From the NCBI GenBank assembly GCA_002344965.1, contig DDUU01000042.1:56426-120425 (forward strand): DNA of 64,000 nucleotides. Direction: 5' to 3'. Origin of the DNA: Candidatus Tepidiaquacellales bacterium UBA2330. Lineage in GTDB: Bacteria > Bacteroidota > Ignavibacteria > Tepidaquicellales > Tepidaquicellaceae. The stretch's first letter is position 1; each line of letters begins with the position of its first letter. The translations under genes were made by a program, and so were the position numbers. Of the stretch, positions 45,239 to 54,273 are shown piece after piece. Below the pieces are notes generated by a model. That model had not been told where the DNA came from and did no database searches. It worked only from the letters and a program-made list of their open reading frames with translations.

Positions 45239-46510
45239 TTACGGATTGTATTTCATACCCGGGTCTTTTGAAATTATATTAATTTCCGTATTAGTAATTA
45301 CTCCGCTTTGATTATCGGCTTTCCAAACTTCTAATACAAGCAGTTCATTCTTTATGTCAAAGTATTCAATCTTAAGCTGATCATTCATGAAATTCAGGAT
45401 ACAGAAACCGTTAAATCCGATTTCAACATTCTTTATCTTTGAATAAACTCTTTCGTCATATAATTTCAGATTTCTGTCTTTGACCCGCTCCGGGATGAGC
45501 TTGTTTTTAAATTCTATCGGCATTCCGCCGTTTCCAATACACCTTCCGTAAGCTGCAATTCCTTTTTCTGATGAATACCTGCCAAACAAAGTAAGACGGT
45601 GCTCATGTCCCCATATCCAGATAACCGGTCTGTCTTTTCCTATAATTTCAGCAAGCTGCTCAGCAGGTTTTACATATTCCTCTTCCTTTTCAAATGCAGT
45701 GCAGTACTGATGATGAGTCATTATCACAATTCCTCTTTTGTCCTGATCTATTTTTACATCATCCTTCAGCCATGTCAGTATCTCTTTTCTGAAATCGCAT
45801 TTCGGCTTAAATAAATATTCAATCAGCGGAATGCCGACTGAGTTATAACCTGTGTCAAGCGATACAACTCTCCAGTGATCATTCTCAAGACAGAAGTAGC
45901 TCGCTTTTTGTCCGGTGTATTTTTTTTTCTCCTTTGAATAAACTCCCATAGACGGCAGCAGATCCCTGAAATATGAAATACCTCTGGAATACATTTCATG
46001 ATTTCCGAGAAGAGCGAAACTGCCTGATGATCCTCTGTGCCATGAACAGTTCTTTGCGAGAAAGTTATCTCTGATCTCATCTTTCATTCCGACAAAATAT
46101 GTATCTCCGAGATGAATTGTATAGTCCGGATCCTTATTCGCGATTAGATCTCCGATTAAATCCGACTCAACCGTATCAGTAGCCCAGTCCGAAGCAAGTG
46201 CGATCGTGATCTCTTCTTTACCGTCCTGAGATGATTTCTCCATCTTGTAAATTCCCTTATCATCAGTCAGTTCATACGTCTGAAACTTATGCTTTAATCC
46301 GAACCTGCTTTTTATATAGTGGTAAACCCAGCTGAATATATTCGTTTCAAAAAAATCCGCTACTTTATTTAAAGCGACGTTTTTTCGTACAACTTTCTTC
46401 TTGACTACTTTACTCTCTTCGGTTTTATAATGATTTTCAGCTTCGCTTCTTGAAAGGTCAATATAATCTTTCTGATCCCTTTTTATTAAATCGCTTTTAA
46501 TTTCATCCAT
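45239..46510 (-). CDS. Calcineurin-like metallophosphoesterase
   Basis: The 423-residue protein has the metallophosphoesterase motifs in order: ALASDWATD (replacing the usual DxH first motif), IHLGDTYFVG (GDxx), LLGNHEMYS (GNHE), VIMTHHQYC and WGHEHRL (GHxH). The first motif reads SDWAT, so the usual first His ligand is Trp. The N-terminal 90 residues are charged and helical with no signal peptide. It probably hydrolyses a phosphomonoester or diester. It is the last gene of a tight four-gene operon, 31 bp after the GMC gene, so its substrate may come from the lipase or oxidoreductase steps, which is inference. Confidence 0.85.
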   Translation of the reverse strand: MDEIKSDLIKRDQKDYIDLSRSEAENHYKTEESKVVKKKVVRKNVALNKVADFFETNIFSWVYHYIKSRFGLKHKFQTYELTDDKGIYKMEKSSQDGKEEITIALASDWATDTVESDLIGDLIANKDPDYTIHLGDTYFVGMKDEIRDNFLAKNCSWHRGSSGSFALLGNHEMYSRGISYFRDLLPSMGVYSKEKKKYTGQKASYFCLENDHWRVVSLDTGYNSVGIPLIEYLFKPKCDFRKEILTWLKDDVKIDQDKRGIVIMTHHQYCTAFEKEEEYVKPAEQLAEIIGKDRPVIWIWGHEHRLTLFGRYSSEKGIAAYGRCIGNGGMPIEFKNKLIPERVKDRNLKLYDERVYSKIKNVEIGFNGFCILNFMNDQLKIEYFDIKNELLVLEVWKADNQSGVITNTEINIISKDPGMKYNP

Positions 46511-46541
46511 AGTATTTTGTCAGATATGTTCAGTTATTAAT

Positions 46542-49500
46542 TTAAAATTGCATCACTTTTTCCGATGCCATAGAGCTTAAAGCCATGATTGTCCATTGAG
46601 GATTCAGTCTCATACTTTCCGGAAATACTGAAGCATCAGCTATGAATACATTATCAAATCCCGTGAGCCGGAAATTATTATCAGCAACGCGTTTATCCTT
46701 ATGTAAGGAATTATCCCCTGCCATTATATTCCCGCCCTGAGGATGCGCAGTGCCAATCAGCAGATCATTTATTGAGAGAGGATATTCGTTAAAAAGCTTT
46801 TCAAATTTACTTAGACTGTCAAGATTCAGCATGATCTCTATGCCCGGCTTCATAGGCAGGATGGCCTTTTTCGCGCCTGCATAATATCCGATCTTAAGTA
46901 ATGTATTGAATGCAAATCTGATATTGCTGATGTCATTATCGCCAAGCTCCCAGGTAAACGGCTGTCCGTTAATGATGTCAGCTTTAGTCTGAATTTCACC
47001 AAGCGGTTCTGATCCGACCAGCGCACCGATGTTCATCAGTCTTGAGTAATTATTCATAAGCAAATCTCTTTTATTAAAATAAAAAGGTACGGATGACAAT
47101 GCGAATGAAGCAGGCGGATTGAAATATGTTTCAAAGATTGCACGGTTTTTAATGTCAAGCGCTCCGAGAGTGATTTGATTTCCGTCAAATGCATTTATCA
47201 CATCTTCAAACTGAAATGTAACAGGAAATGCAAAATTACAGCTCATTCTTTTTCCGGCGTTTCCTTTAATACCGCTTCTCATCAGGAAGTGACTGCTGGC
47301 AATAACACCTCCTGCAGCTATGACAGCTTTTTTTACTTTTACTATTTTAAGTTCGCCGTTTTCAGTTCTGACTAAAACACCGTCAGCTATCCTGCCGGTG
47401 TATGTAAACTTCAGAGCTGTCATATTTGACAAAACTTTTACTCCCGCTGCTTCGCTCCATGGAATATAAGTCTCAAGCATAGTCCTTTTTGAAAGTCTTT
47501 TATTCCCGAGATTCCAGTTCTCATCTCCCGTAAGATTCCGGTAATTTGCTTTCAGAGGGTAAATAGTTTTCAGAATGTCAGCAGAGTTTTCATTAAAACC
47601 CGCTACACCTTTTTTAAACTTCTCTGATGCTATTTTATTAATTCCAATTTCATCAAGTTCATGTATGTCAATTTCTTTTGCAATTCTTTCATACTCGATA
47701 TTTAAATTACTCAGATCAATATCATATTCATTCTGCCAGATATTTTTTATTTCCTCATCCATCTCAATACATATCGCATTATTCATAACTGTAGTCCCGC
47801 CGAGACATTCGCCCTGCAGCACTGACATGGAAAATTTTTTCGTCTGCTGCAGGCCGCCTTCTTTATATAATTTTCTCATCATTTCCATTTCATTGTCATT
47901 GAAATCCTGCAGCGGCTGAAATCTGCTTCCTCTTTCCAGCAGAAGTATCCGTGAGGGATCTGCAACATTCCGGGAAAGTCTGTAAGCCATAACAGCGCCT
48001 CCGGCTCCTGATCCGATTATAACATAATCAGCTTCATCCGGAATTTCATTTTCACAAACAGGCGTGATGATTCTCGGCGCCGTAAATTTTCTACCTGTCA
48101 GATCAGCCGGTGTTCTGAAATTATTTAAGTCTTCCGGATTTTTCGGCAAAGGGAAAATATTCTGAAACGGCGCGCCTGTTTCAGGGATCTCACCCTGCAT
48201 TCTGTCTCTTGCATAATAAGGAACATATCCGATCCTCTTTCTTTCATTAATGTCAGAATAGTTTGCAAACATTATCATAGCATTAGCGGCAAGTCCGATC
48301 TGATATGCGAAGTCGGCAAACACAGGAACAAACGCTTTTGCGCATTCGGAAGGATCTCTGAGCATATATTTTTTTAGAAACCATCTCTGCTCCGTTCTGC
48401 TCATTACAGATAATCCGGGGTGAAAGCAAAATACTATATTGAAAAAATTTTCAATAAGCCAGAACGGAAAATTTAACAGTCCCCTTTTGCGTCCCCTTAT
48501 TCCGCTGATATATGAATCGATAGCCCTCAGTATCCCTGAATTTTTTTTATGATCCTCTCCGAAAAAAGCTTCGCCGAGAGCAAGCACATTTTTTGCGCTG
48601 GAAGGATTAAGAGAAGAGATCATAAAGTCCACATCAAAAGATAATTTCCTAAGCGCTGTAAATATAAAAAATATCAGAGCGCTGAAAAAAATAAATATCA
48701 TAAAATACCAGTCCGCATCTGCAGGTTGTCCGCTCCGTGTCATAATAGACAGTTCTGTCAAAATGTCTTTGACAATAAAAATTATCACCGCAGATATTGT
48801 CCCGACAAGGAAAGGGAAAAGCAGTATTCCGTATAAGTATCTTCTCAATACCTGACTCTTTGCAAGAATAAATGCGATGAATGAAATTGTAAAATACAAA
48901 GTAAGAGTATTTCCAAGCGAAGGATCCGGATAACCGTAAACCGCTCCCAGAGCTGATACGCCTTCATCGAATAATCTGAAATAAAGCGCGAAAAGCACCA
49001 TCAGAAATGAAACGGCTGATGTTACGTAAAGCGTTATTTTTAAAAGCTGCGAAGGCACGGAAAAATTTTTAGGAAAGTCTTTCTCATCGCTGATCTTATA
49101 ACTATCCTTACTGCAGCTGAAAAGAATTATGAAAAACAAAATAATCATCACACCGTCTACAATTGCCGATGTCAGGAGAAATTCTGAAATCAGAGATTCA
49201 TTGACTGCAAAGAAATAAAATCCCAGCGAACTAAAAGTTGAAACAGCATGTCCTATTATCAATCCCCAGCAGCAGTAATATCTTGCTCTGCGGTTATACG
49301 CTCCGATAAATGTAAACAGAATCATAATCCCGATTTTAGAAAATGTATTCACTGCAAGAGCGGGATTTGAGTATGTCATTGAAATAAGATTGCCGATTTG
49401 CTCGGGCCATGGTGATTCACCGAGCATTCCGATAATAATTATAAGAAGATAAGCGATATATGAAAACCCAAGTATCCTGAGAACATAAAATCCAAAATCC

Positions 49501-50063
49501 CTTTTTGGCTTTTCAATAGATTCCTTTGTCCATTCGTCATTGAATAATTTTTTTCTGCTTTCGTAATCAGCCGTAATATCTTTGCGTTTGCCGTAAATAA
49601 TTTTAGCTGCTATTCTGCTGATCCAGATACATACCGGACCGATAAGCAAAGCATCAAACGAAAGCGTCATCAGAAATCTCAGCGGAAGTATTTTTACATC
49701 GTCTATAAATGTTCCGGGGACATACGACCATAACGCGATCCCGCCTTTGTCCCTCACATTCGCCTGCAGATAAATGTCAAATATAAATAATGGCACAAAG
49801 ATCAGCAGCATTAAAAACAGAGAACTTGACTTCCTGAACATTACAACTAAAGGTGCTGCTATCAATCCGAATACAGCTACTTCAAAAATCTCTACTCCTA
49901 AACTTTTAAATTCAAGCAAATTAAAAAAGTCTGTAATAAAATATACAAGAGCTGCTGTTATGACCGAAGTTACAATAATATTAATAATATAAGCTGCCGG
50001 TCCCGGAGCTTTATCCAGCGGGTCAGGTTTATAAAATCCTTTCAGATTAAAGAATGGCGGCAT
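46542..50063 (-). CDS. Fusion: polytopic membrane domain plus GMC flavin oxidoreductase
   Basis: The 1173-residue protein joins about twelve transmembrane helices (residues about 20-470, grouped with short loops) through a linker (470-675) to a GMC oxidoreductase. FAD-binding GSGAGG is at 684-689, LLLERGSRF and GECLGGTTVMNN follow, and the C-terminal active-site region holds AHPQGGN (His1107), IADASVFPES and NPQ (Asn1154). GMC enzymes oxidise alcohols, sterols or sugars with FAD. Ordinary bacterial members are about 500-600 residues and soluble or periplasmic. The large membrane domain is unusual and suggests a lipid-phase substrate or quinone as acceptor (inferred). It lies between the patatin (36 bp) and phosphoesterase (31 bp) genes. 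Confidence 0.88.
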   Translation of the reverse strand: MPPFFNLKGFYKPDPLDKAPGPAAYIINIIVTSVITAALVYFITDFFNLLEFKSLGVEIFEVAVFGLIAAPLVVMFRKSSSLFLMLLIFVPLFIFDIYLQANVRDKGGIALWSYVPGTFIDDVKILPLRFLMTLSFDALLIGPVCIWISRIAAKIIYGKRKDITADYESRKKLFNDEWTKESIEKPKRDFGFYVLRILGFSYIAYLLIIIIGMLGESPWPEQIGNLISMTYSNPALAVNTFSKIGIMILFTFIGAYNRRARYYCCWGLIIGHAVSTFSSLGFYFFAVNESLISEFLLTSAIVDGVMIILFFIILFSCSKDSYKISDEKDFPKNFSVPSQLLKITLYVTSAVSFLMVLFALYFRLFDEGVSALGAVYGYPDPSLGNTLTLYFTISFIAFILAKSQVLRRYLYGILLFPFLVGTISAVIIFIVKDILTELSIMTRSGQPADADWYFMIFIFFSALIFFIFTALRKLSFDVDFMISSLNPSSAKNVLALGEAFFGEDHKKNSGILRAIDSYISGIRGRKRGLLNFPFWLIENFFNIVFCFHPGLSVMSRTEQRWFLKKYMLRDPSECAKAFVPVFADFAYQIGLAANAMIMFANYSDINERKRIGYVPYYARDRMQGEIPETGAPFQNIFPLPKNPEDLNNFRTPADLTGRKFTAPRIITPVCENEIPDEADYVIIGSGAGGAVMAYRLSRNVADPSRILLLERGSRFQPLQDFNDNEMEMMRKLYKEGGLQQTKKFSMSVLQGECLGGTTVMNNAICIEMDEEIKNIWQNEYDIDLSNLNIEYERIAKEIDIHELDEIGINKIASEKFKKGVAGFNENSADILKTIYPLKANYRNLTGDENWNLGNKRLSKRTMLETYIPWSEAAGVKVLSNMTALKFTYTGRIADGVLVRTENGELKIVKVKKAVIAAGGVIASSHFLMRSGIKGNAGKRMSCNFAFPVTFQFEDVINAFDGNQITLGALDIKNRAIFETYFNPPASFALSSVPFYFNKRDLLMNNYSRLMNIGALVGSEPLGEIQTKADIINGQPFTWELGDNDISNIRFAFNTLLKIGYYAGAKKAILPMKPGIEIMLNLDSLSKFEKLFNEYPLSINDLLIGTAHPQGGNIMAGDNSLHKDKRVADNNFRLTGFDNVFIADASVFPESMRLNPQWTIMALSSMASEKVMQF

Positions 50064-50099
50064 GATCTGATAATTTATTGTTATTAATTTTTTTTCCGT

Positions 50100-51059
50100 T
50101 TACAGCATTTTACAAAGCTCTTCAATATCATCTTTACTTTTATTAATCATTTCTTCCGCTTTTAGTTTTAATACTCTGATATTTGTTGCTGAAGCATCGT
50201 CCATATTGTCGCTCCCTGTCTCGAGTTTTGTCTGAAACCGGAAAAATTTTCTGTCGCTTTCATCGTGATTTAAAATCTGACTCAGCTGATACTCCACAGT
50301 TCTGCTCACACCGTCAAAGACAACATCCAATAAAGGTCTCGCCCATCCGATCAAACCCCAGTTTTTTGATTCTTCATAAGAAATTCTGCGCGTAAGTTCG
50401 CCGGTTCCGAGAGAAACAAGAAGTATATCTTCCTTATCGCCGTAAACTTTTTTTGCCTCTGCATAAGCGCACATCGAAGGATTATTGGCATAAACGCCGC
50501 CGTCTATCAATGCAAAGTAATCAACAGGCGGTGAAGCTTTGAGTTTCATGCTTTCGAAATATGTTGGCGCTGCACTTGTGGCTCTCGCGACTTCCTTCAT
50601 TTTAAAATCATAATCAGCCGAATCTTTTGCTTTCCTCGATTTGAAAAAGAAAGGGATTCTTTGTTCAATTTCATAACTCGGGATGATTACATCCGTCAGT
50701 GCTTCAGATAGTTTTGTCTCGCCGAGATAAATCTCAAGGACTTCTTCTATTCCGGTGACTGAAAATTTTTCATCAATTAAACTCCCGATTGACATCGTAG
50801 ATTTCCATGGAGATTTTTTGAAAATTTTCTTTCCTTCTTCTTCATACAGTTTTAAAATATCCAGCGCTTTAAACCTGGGACCGCCTTTTGCATCCGGCTT
50901 TGTAAGACACAATGCTAATATACCGCCGGTTGATGTACCGGCGATGAGATCAAAAATTTCGGATATTGGTCTTTTAGTCCGCTTTTCAATCTCATGCAGT
51001 ATCCTCGCAGGCAGTACGCCTCTGATTCCTCCCCCGTCTATTGTTAATATTTTTTTCAT
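50100..51059 (-). CDS. Patatin-like phospholipase
   Basis: The 319-residue protein has a complete patatin site: oxyanion DGGGIRG at residues 8-14, nucleophile Ser43 in GTSTG, and catalytic Asp186 in LIDGGVYANNPS. There is no signal peptide. The family cleaves acyl chains from phospholipids or other lipids. The N-terminal half is compact and close in length to plant-patatin-type and CapV-type enzymes. No cGAS-like nucleotidyltransferase is adjacent, so a CBASS role is not indicated. It lies 19 bp after the GH19-like gene and 36 bp before the membrane-GMC gene, in one operon. Confidence 0.93.
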   Translation of the reverse strand: MKKILTIDGGGIRGVLPARILHEIEKRTKRPISEIFDLIAGTSTGGILALCLTKPDAKGGPRFKALDILKLYEEEGKKIFKKSPWKSTMSIGSLIDEKFSVTGIEEVLEIYLGETKLSEALTDVIIPSYEIEQRIPFFFKSRKAKDSADYDFKMKEVARATSAAPTYFESMKLKASPPVDYFALIDGGVYANNPSMCAYAEAKKVYGDKEDILLVSLGTGELTRRISYEESKNWGLIGWARPLLDVVFDGVSRTVEYQLSQILNHDESDRKFFRFQTKLETGSDNMDDASATNIRVLKLKAEEMINKSKDDIEELCKML

Positions 51060-51078
51060 ATAAATAAATTTTATTTAA

Positions 51079-51747
51079 TTATGGCTTTACAAATACGCCT
51101 GCAACTTCAACTTTATTAGGAAGTTTTGCTTCAGAGTCGGCGAGAGCTTTCTTAGGATTTTGTATATTAACAATTTCAGCTTCCTCCTGAGCTTTATCCT
51201 CTTCTTTATAATCGAGTATTTTGTAAAATGCTTTTGCATAAGAAGCAATAAGATTTGCTCTGTCTGTTCCGTTTATGATTTTTCTGGCGCCGACCCAGTC
51301 TGTAGTGTCCCTGTCGAAATACATATTCAGTTTATGTCTAGTAAAAATTCCGTCCCGCATACCGATCATAAGAATGTCAACGCTGTTCCTCGGTTCAAGC
51401 GCAAGATCAGGATTTTTAACAAGATCCACTCCGAGTATTCTGGCAAAACTTTCGTAATTATAATACCATGTAAGCTGACACAATCCTCTTCCGTAATAAA
51501 CCTGACCTGTCCTGGAATGCGGCATACCGTATTTGCGTCCCTTGCCTCTGCCGTATTCCCTGATAGAAGGATTCCAGGTATGCGCCGATTCATGATAAGC
51601 CGTCGCAAGAACATATGCCAGTTCCCGCAGATTTCTGTATCCTTTGTCATCTTCATAATGCTCTATAATATTTTCAATGGTCTCTATTCCGGTTTGCTTC
51701 AGAGCTTTGTATGGATACTTCCTGAAAAATTTTTCTCTGTCTACCAT
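51079..51747 (-). CDS. GH19 / lysozyme-like glycan hydrolase without signal peptide
   Basis: The 222-residue protein resembles phage-type GH19/endolysin-like enzymes. YVLATAYHESAHTW places the likely catalytic Glu at residue 53, and YYGRGLCQLTW at 84-94 with a following NYESFARILGVDLVKNPDLAL is the characteristic substrate-cleft segment. The chitinase-like fold would cut peptidoglycan or chitin. No Sec signal or membrane helix is present. Its last 45 residues are charged and linker-like. It is the first gene of the operon with the patatin, GMC and phosphoesterase genes. Without an export signal it would need lysis, a contractile injection system or another route to reach its substrate. Confidence 0.85.
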   Translation of the reverse strand: MVDREKFFRKYPYKALKQTGIETIENIIEHYEDDKGYRNLRELAYVLATAYHESAHTWNPSIREYGRGKGRKYGMPHSRTGQVYYGRGLCQLTWYYNYESFARILGVDLVKNPDLALEPRNSVDILMIGMRDGIFTRHKLNMYFDRDTTDWVGARKIINGTDRANLIASYAKAFYKILDYKEEDKAQEEAEIVNIQNPKKALADSEAKLPNKVEVAGVFVKP

Positions 51748-52304
51748 AATTTTTTTTTAATGTTAAAAAATATATTCCTGAATATTTAAGAGTGCATTTG
51801 AGAAATTAATTCTCTGAATATTTTTACTCAGATATAAATTTTCCGGCTTCATAGTATCACTTTGCTTTAGAAACACATTTAGAATCCGGTCTGAATATTA
51901 TAAATTTTAAAGATATTGGGGATGCGTAATTTACGGGTAAATAAGCTGAAATTAAATTTGATTCATTTTTCATATAATCAGGAAATTTAATTTGAAGTAT
52001 GATTTATTGTATAATAAACTTTTTTTGAGGAAAAATAAATAAACATTTCTATATGTTTAATTTTTGTGAAAAGAAAAGCAGCCCCGGATATTACTCCGGA
52101 GCTTTTAGTGAAATGGGTTTTTGCAGTGTGGTCCTGAAAAGAAATTTTGAAATGTCATTTGATCTGCAATGTTTAATTAATCAACTGTTCAAAATTACTT
52201 ATTGTGTACCGGAAATAGAATAAAGGCAGCTACTGAAATTTTATAGGTGTTTTTACTTACTAATCTTTTCAGGCAATTTCTAAGTTCAGCTTTCTATAAA
52301 AGGA

Positions 52305-52329
52305 CAAGCCCTGTTTCTTACAGGGCTTG
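52305..52329. terminator. Perfect 10-bp hairpin, possible terminator
   Basis: CAAGCCCTGT at 52305-52314 pairs with ACAGGGCTTG at 52320-52329 around a 5-nt loop. On the minus strand it is followed by TCCTTTT, so it could end transcription of the ICMT gene. The T-run is interrupted, so termination is uncertain. Confidence 0.5.
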
Positions 52330-52460
52330 CTTAAAATGAGGTTTTTAATCGGTTAAATATTGCAGTTAATTTGTGCCGGTCAGAAAGAATTCTTTCTATT
52401 TGCAATATAAAATTACTAAATTTCGGAGATAATGTGCCTGAGTATTAGCACATATTTCAT

Positions 52461-52500
52461 ATGAGTATACATACTCATTTTTTAAGCGTAAGTATACTTA
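52461..52500. promoter_or_regulatory. Two adjacent GTATAC-type palindromes, operator-like
   Basis: ATGAGTAT (52461-52468) and ATACTCAT (52471-52478) are inverted repeats with a 2-bp spacer. Eleven bases on lies the perfect 12-bp palindrome TAAGTATACTTA (52489-52500). Both share the half-site AGTAT. They lie in a region without a nearby start codon. The protein that might bind them is not known. Confidence 0.4.
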
Positions 52501-52570
52501 AAAGTTAATTTTTAGGGTAAAATTGAGGTTTTGAAATTATCAATCATTGAAAAAACGCAGTCAGCGAACA

Positions 52571-53068
52571 TTAATTTTTTGGTATCCCAAACCATCTTGG
52601 AGTTTTACCGAGATATTCATTATACTCAGCGCCGAATTTCCTCTTCAGATGCGGTTCCTCTAAAAATACTACCACCAAATGGAAAAAAACCGCCAACAAA
52701 ATACTATAGATTAAAATATTTTCAGACTCAAAATATACCGCTTCTCCAATTATTATAAGAATAATTCCCAAGTACATTGGATTTCGGCTGTATTTGTAGA
52801 GTCCGGTGGAAACCATTTCAAAAGGCTCCTCGCCTATCAGAAATTTTAACTTTTTAGTAAACCAGATTGCGGGCGTACCTTTACCGTTTAAGAGAAAACT
52901 TTTAGCGCTCCGGAGATAAAATAAGATACCGGTAAAGACGGATAATAGTCCTGCATATTTTAAATATCCAAGATCAATATACTGTGTTCCTCCTGATAAA
53001 ATATAAGGAATGTACCCCGTTACAAATCCGGGAATCAAAATTGTAAATATTAATAAACGCACTTTCAT
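52571..53068 (-). CDS. Isoprenylcysteine carboxyl methyltransferase family (ICMT/PEMT-like) membrane protein
   Basis: The 165-residue protein has about four membrane helices and the PEMT/ICMT signature FEMVSTGLYKYSRNPMYLGIILIIIG, then LEEPHLKRKFGAEYNEYLGKTPRWFG. Such bacterial enzymes are annotated as methyltransferases that use S-adenosylmethionine on membrane lipids or small substrates, but most are untested. It starts 42 bp after the stop of the amidase gene on the same strand, so the two may be co-transcribed. It is a complete small family member by length. Confidence 0.87.
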   Translation of the reverse strand: MKVRLLIFTILIPGFVTGYIPYILSGGTQYIDLGYLKYAGLLSVFTGILFYLRSAKSFLLNGKGTPAIWFTKKLKFLIGEEPFEMVSTGLYKYSRNPMYLGIILIIIGEAVYFESENILIYSILLAVFFHLVVVFLEEPHLKRKFGAEYNEYLGKTPRWFGIPKN

Positions 53069-53110
53069 TCCGGATAAAATTCAATAGTATCTGATTTAGT
53101 TACTTAATTA

Positions 53111-54160
53111 TTAATCAAGTCCCGCAAACTTGAACTGCTCTGCTTCTACAAATGAACTCAAAGCATTACCAGAGTATATCTCATTATTCTCAAGCATCAG
53201 CTTTTTCACAGGAGCGTTTTCCGACAGATCAGCTTTTGTAAAATCAACCCAGAATGTATTCGGCGACAGCACATTTTCAAAATAATACACACGGTTTTTC
53301 TGATCTGAAACAGTTCTCCATCTTGTCGATGATATATTCGGTTCGTTCGGAGTTGAAATTCCGTAAGGCACAGAACAGTTTCTTATAACGCCGAAAACTC
53401 CTGCAAGTGCTTTCTGTATATCATCCGTCTGCATTATAGCAGTAATGTAAAATGATGCTCTTGCAAATCTGTCTGCCGCGCGATTTGTACCCGGGAGCAT
53501 AACTGTTCCGCCGATCTGTTTCCAGTAGTCATCTAATGCCAGCTGCTTTTCAAAGACAGGTGAATTAGTCATTACGGTATATTCCATACTGTGATGGATT
53601 GTAAGCTCTCCGTTAATGTATTCAATAATAGCATTGTCGCCTTTTGCATCAGATATTGACAAATGAATAGTTGTAAAAATATCCGTACCCGGTATTACAG
53701 TTGACACAACTGAAAATTCTCTTTTGCTTAATTCATTAACCGCTTCCTCTACAGTTGCAAAATTATCAAGCACATACTGCGCCCATAAAGCTATGGAAAG
53801 TCCTCTTTGACTTTTGTCAAATTCGGGGTACTTTGATTCGACAAGCCATAACATATTGGCGACAAGACCTTTTTCGTTCATACCGTCAGAACTTGCAATA
53901 TTGAAAGAACTGGTTACAATACTTCCGTATTTTGATTTCCATTTTACGGAATTTACACCTGCCTCACCGTTGCGTTCGATTCCTCTCGGCATTATCCAGA
54001 GATTTGCCGGTATCTCGCTTTCCCAATCCATTGAGCGCGCAGTAAGAATCGTGTTATTCGGTCCCTGATATACTACTCTTGTGCAGGATTCGGAATAGTT
54101 TGCATAAGAGATTATAAAAAGTACGGACAAAATTAAAGCTGCCTGTTTTTTTGTTTTCAT
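53111..54160 (-). CDS. Linear amide C-N hydrolase (choloylglycine hydrolase / penicillin V acylase family)
   Basis: The 349-residue protein has an N-terminal signal, and Cys26 stands at the start of CTRVVYQGPNN, the expected N-terminal nucleophile exposed after processing. Family motifs follow: LTARSMDWESEIPANLWIMPRG, SSDGMNEKGLVANMLWL, MTNSPVF and a later TSNSxxR-like LPGTNRAADRF. Ntn hydrolases of this family cleave bile-salt, penicillin V or N-acyl-homoserine-lactone amides. The natural substrate here is unknown. It lies between the ICMT and esterase genes. Confidence 0.9.
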   Translation of the reverse strand: MKTKKQAALILSVLFIISYANYSESCTRVVYQGPNNTILTARSMDWESEIPANLWIMPRGIERNGEAGVNSVKWKSKYGSIVTSSFNIASSDGMNEKGLVANMLWLVESKYPEFDKSQRGLSIALWAQYVLDNFATVEEAVNELSKREFSVVSTVIPGTDIFTTIHLSISDAKGDNAIIEYINGELTIHHSMEYTVMTNSPVFEKQLALDDYWKQIGGTVMLPGTNRAADRFARASFYITAIMQTDDIQKALAGVFGVIRNCSVPYGISTPNEPNISSTRWRTVSDQKNRVYYFENVLSPNTFWVDFTKADLSENAPVKKLMLENNEIYSGNALSSFVEAEQFKFAGLD

Positions 54161-54273
54161 GTTGTGCTGTTTTTTTTTATTAAATTAGTTTAAAAATAAA
54201 ATATTTAAATTCAGAAATCCCCTTTTCCAAATCTGATAAATACCGGTTAAAATTAACAGGATTTTTAAAAAAT

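Larger units (their letters stand above)
51748..52570. other. 823-bp gene-free region with several hairpins
   Basis: No gene is supported here. The only longer frames are a 56-codon Cys-containing one at 52053-52223 without a good ribosome binding site, and frames antisense to the neighbours. Structured sites include AAAAGC...GCTTTT around an inner CCGGA/TCCGG hairpin (52074-52106), a 10-bp hairpin (52305-52329) and two palindromes (52461-52500). The promoter of the GH19 operon should be in the part near 51748. Confidence 0.55.

Noticed and set aside
50100..51059. CBASS-like CapV effector for the patatin gene.
   Set aside because: No cyclic-nucleotide synthase or other CBASS gene is adjacent. 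The neighbours are GH19 and GMC genes.
52053..52223. A 56-codon frame with four Cys in the gene-free region.
   Set aside because: No near ribosome binding site, and a hairpin lies inside the frame. Chance is likely.
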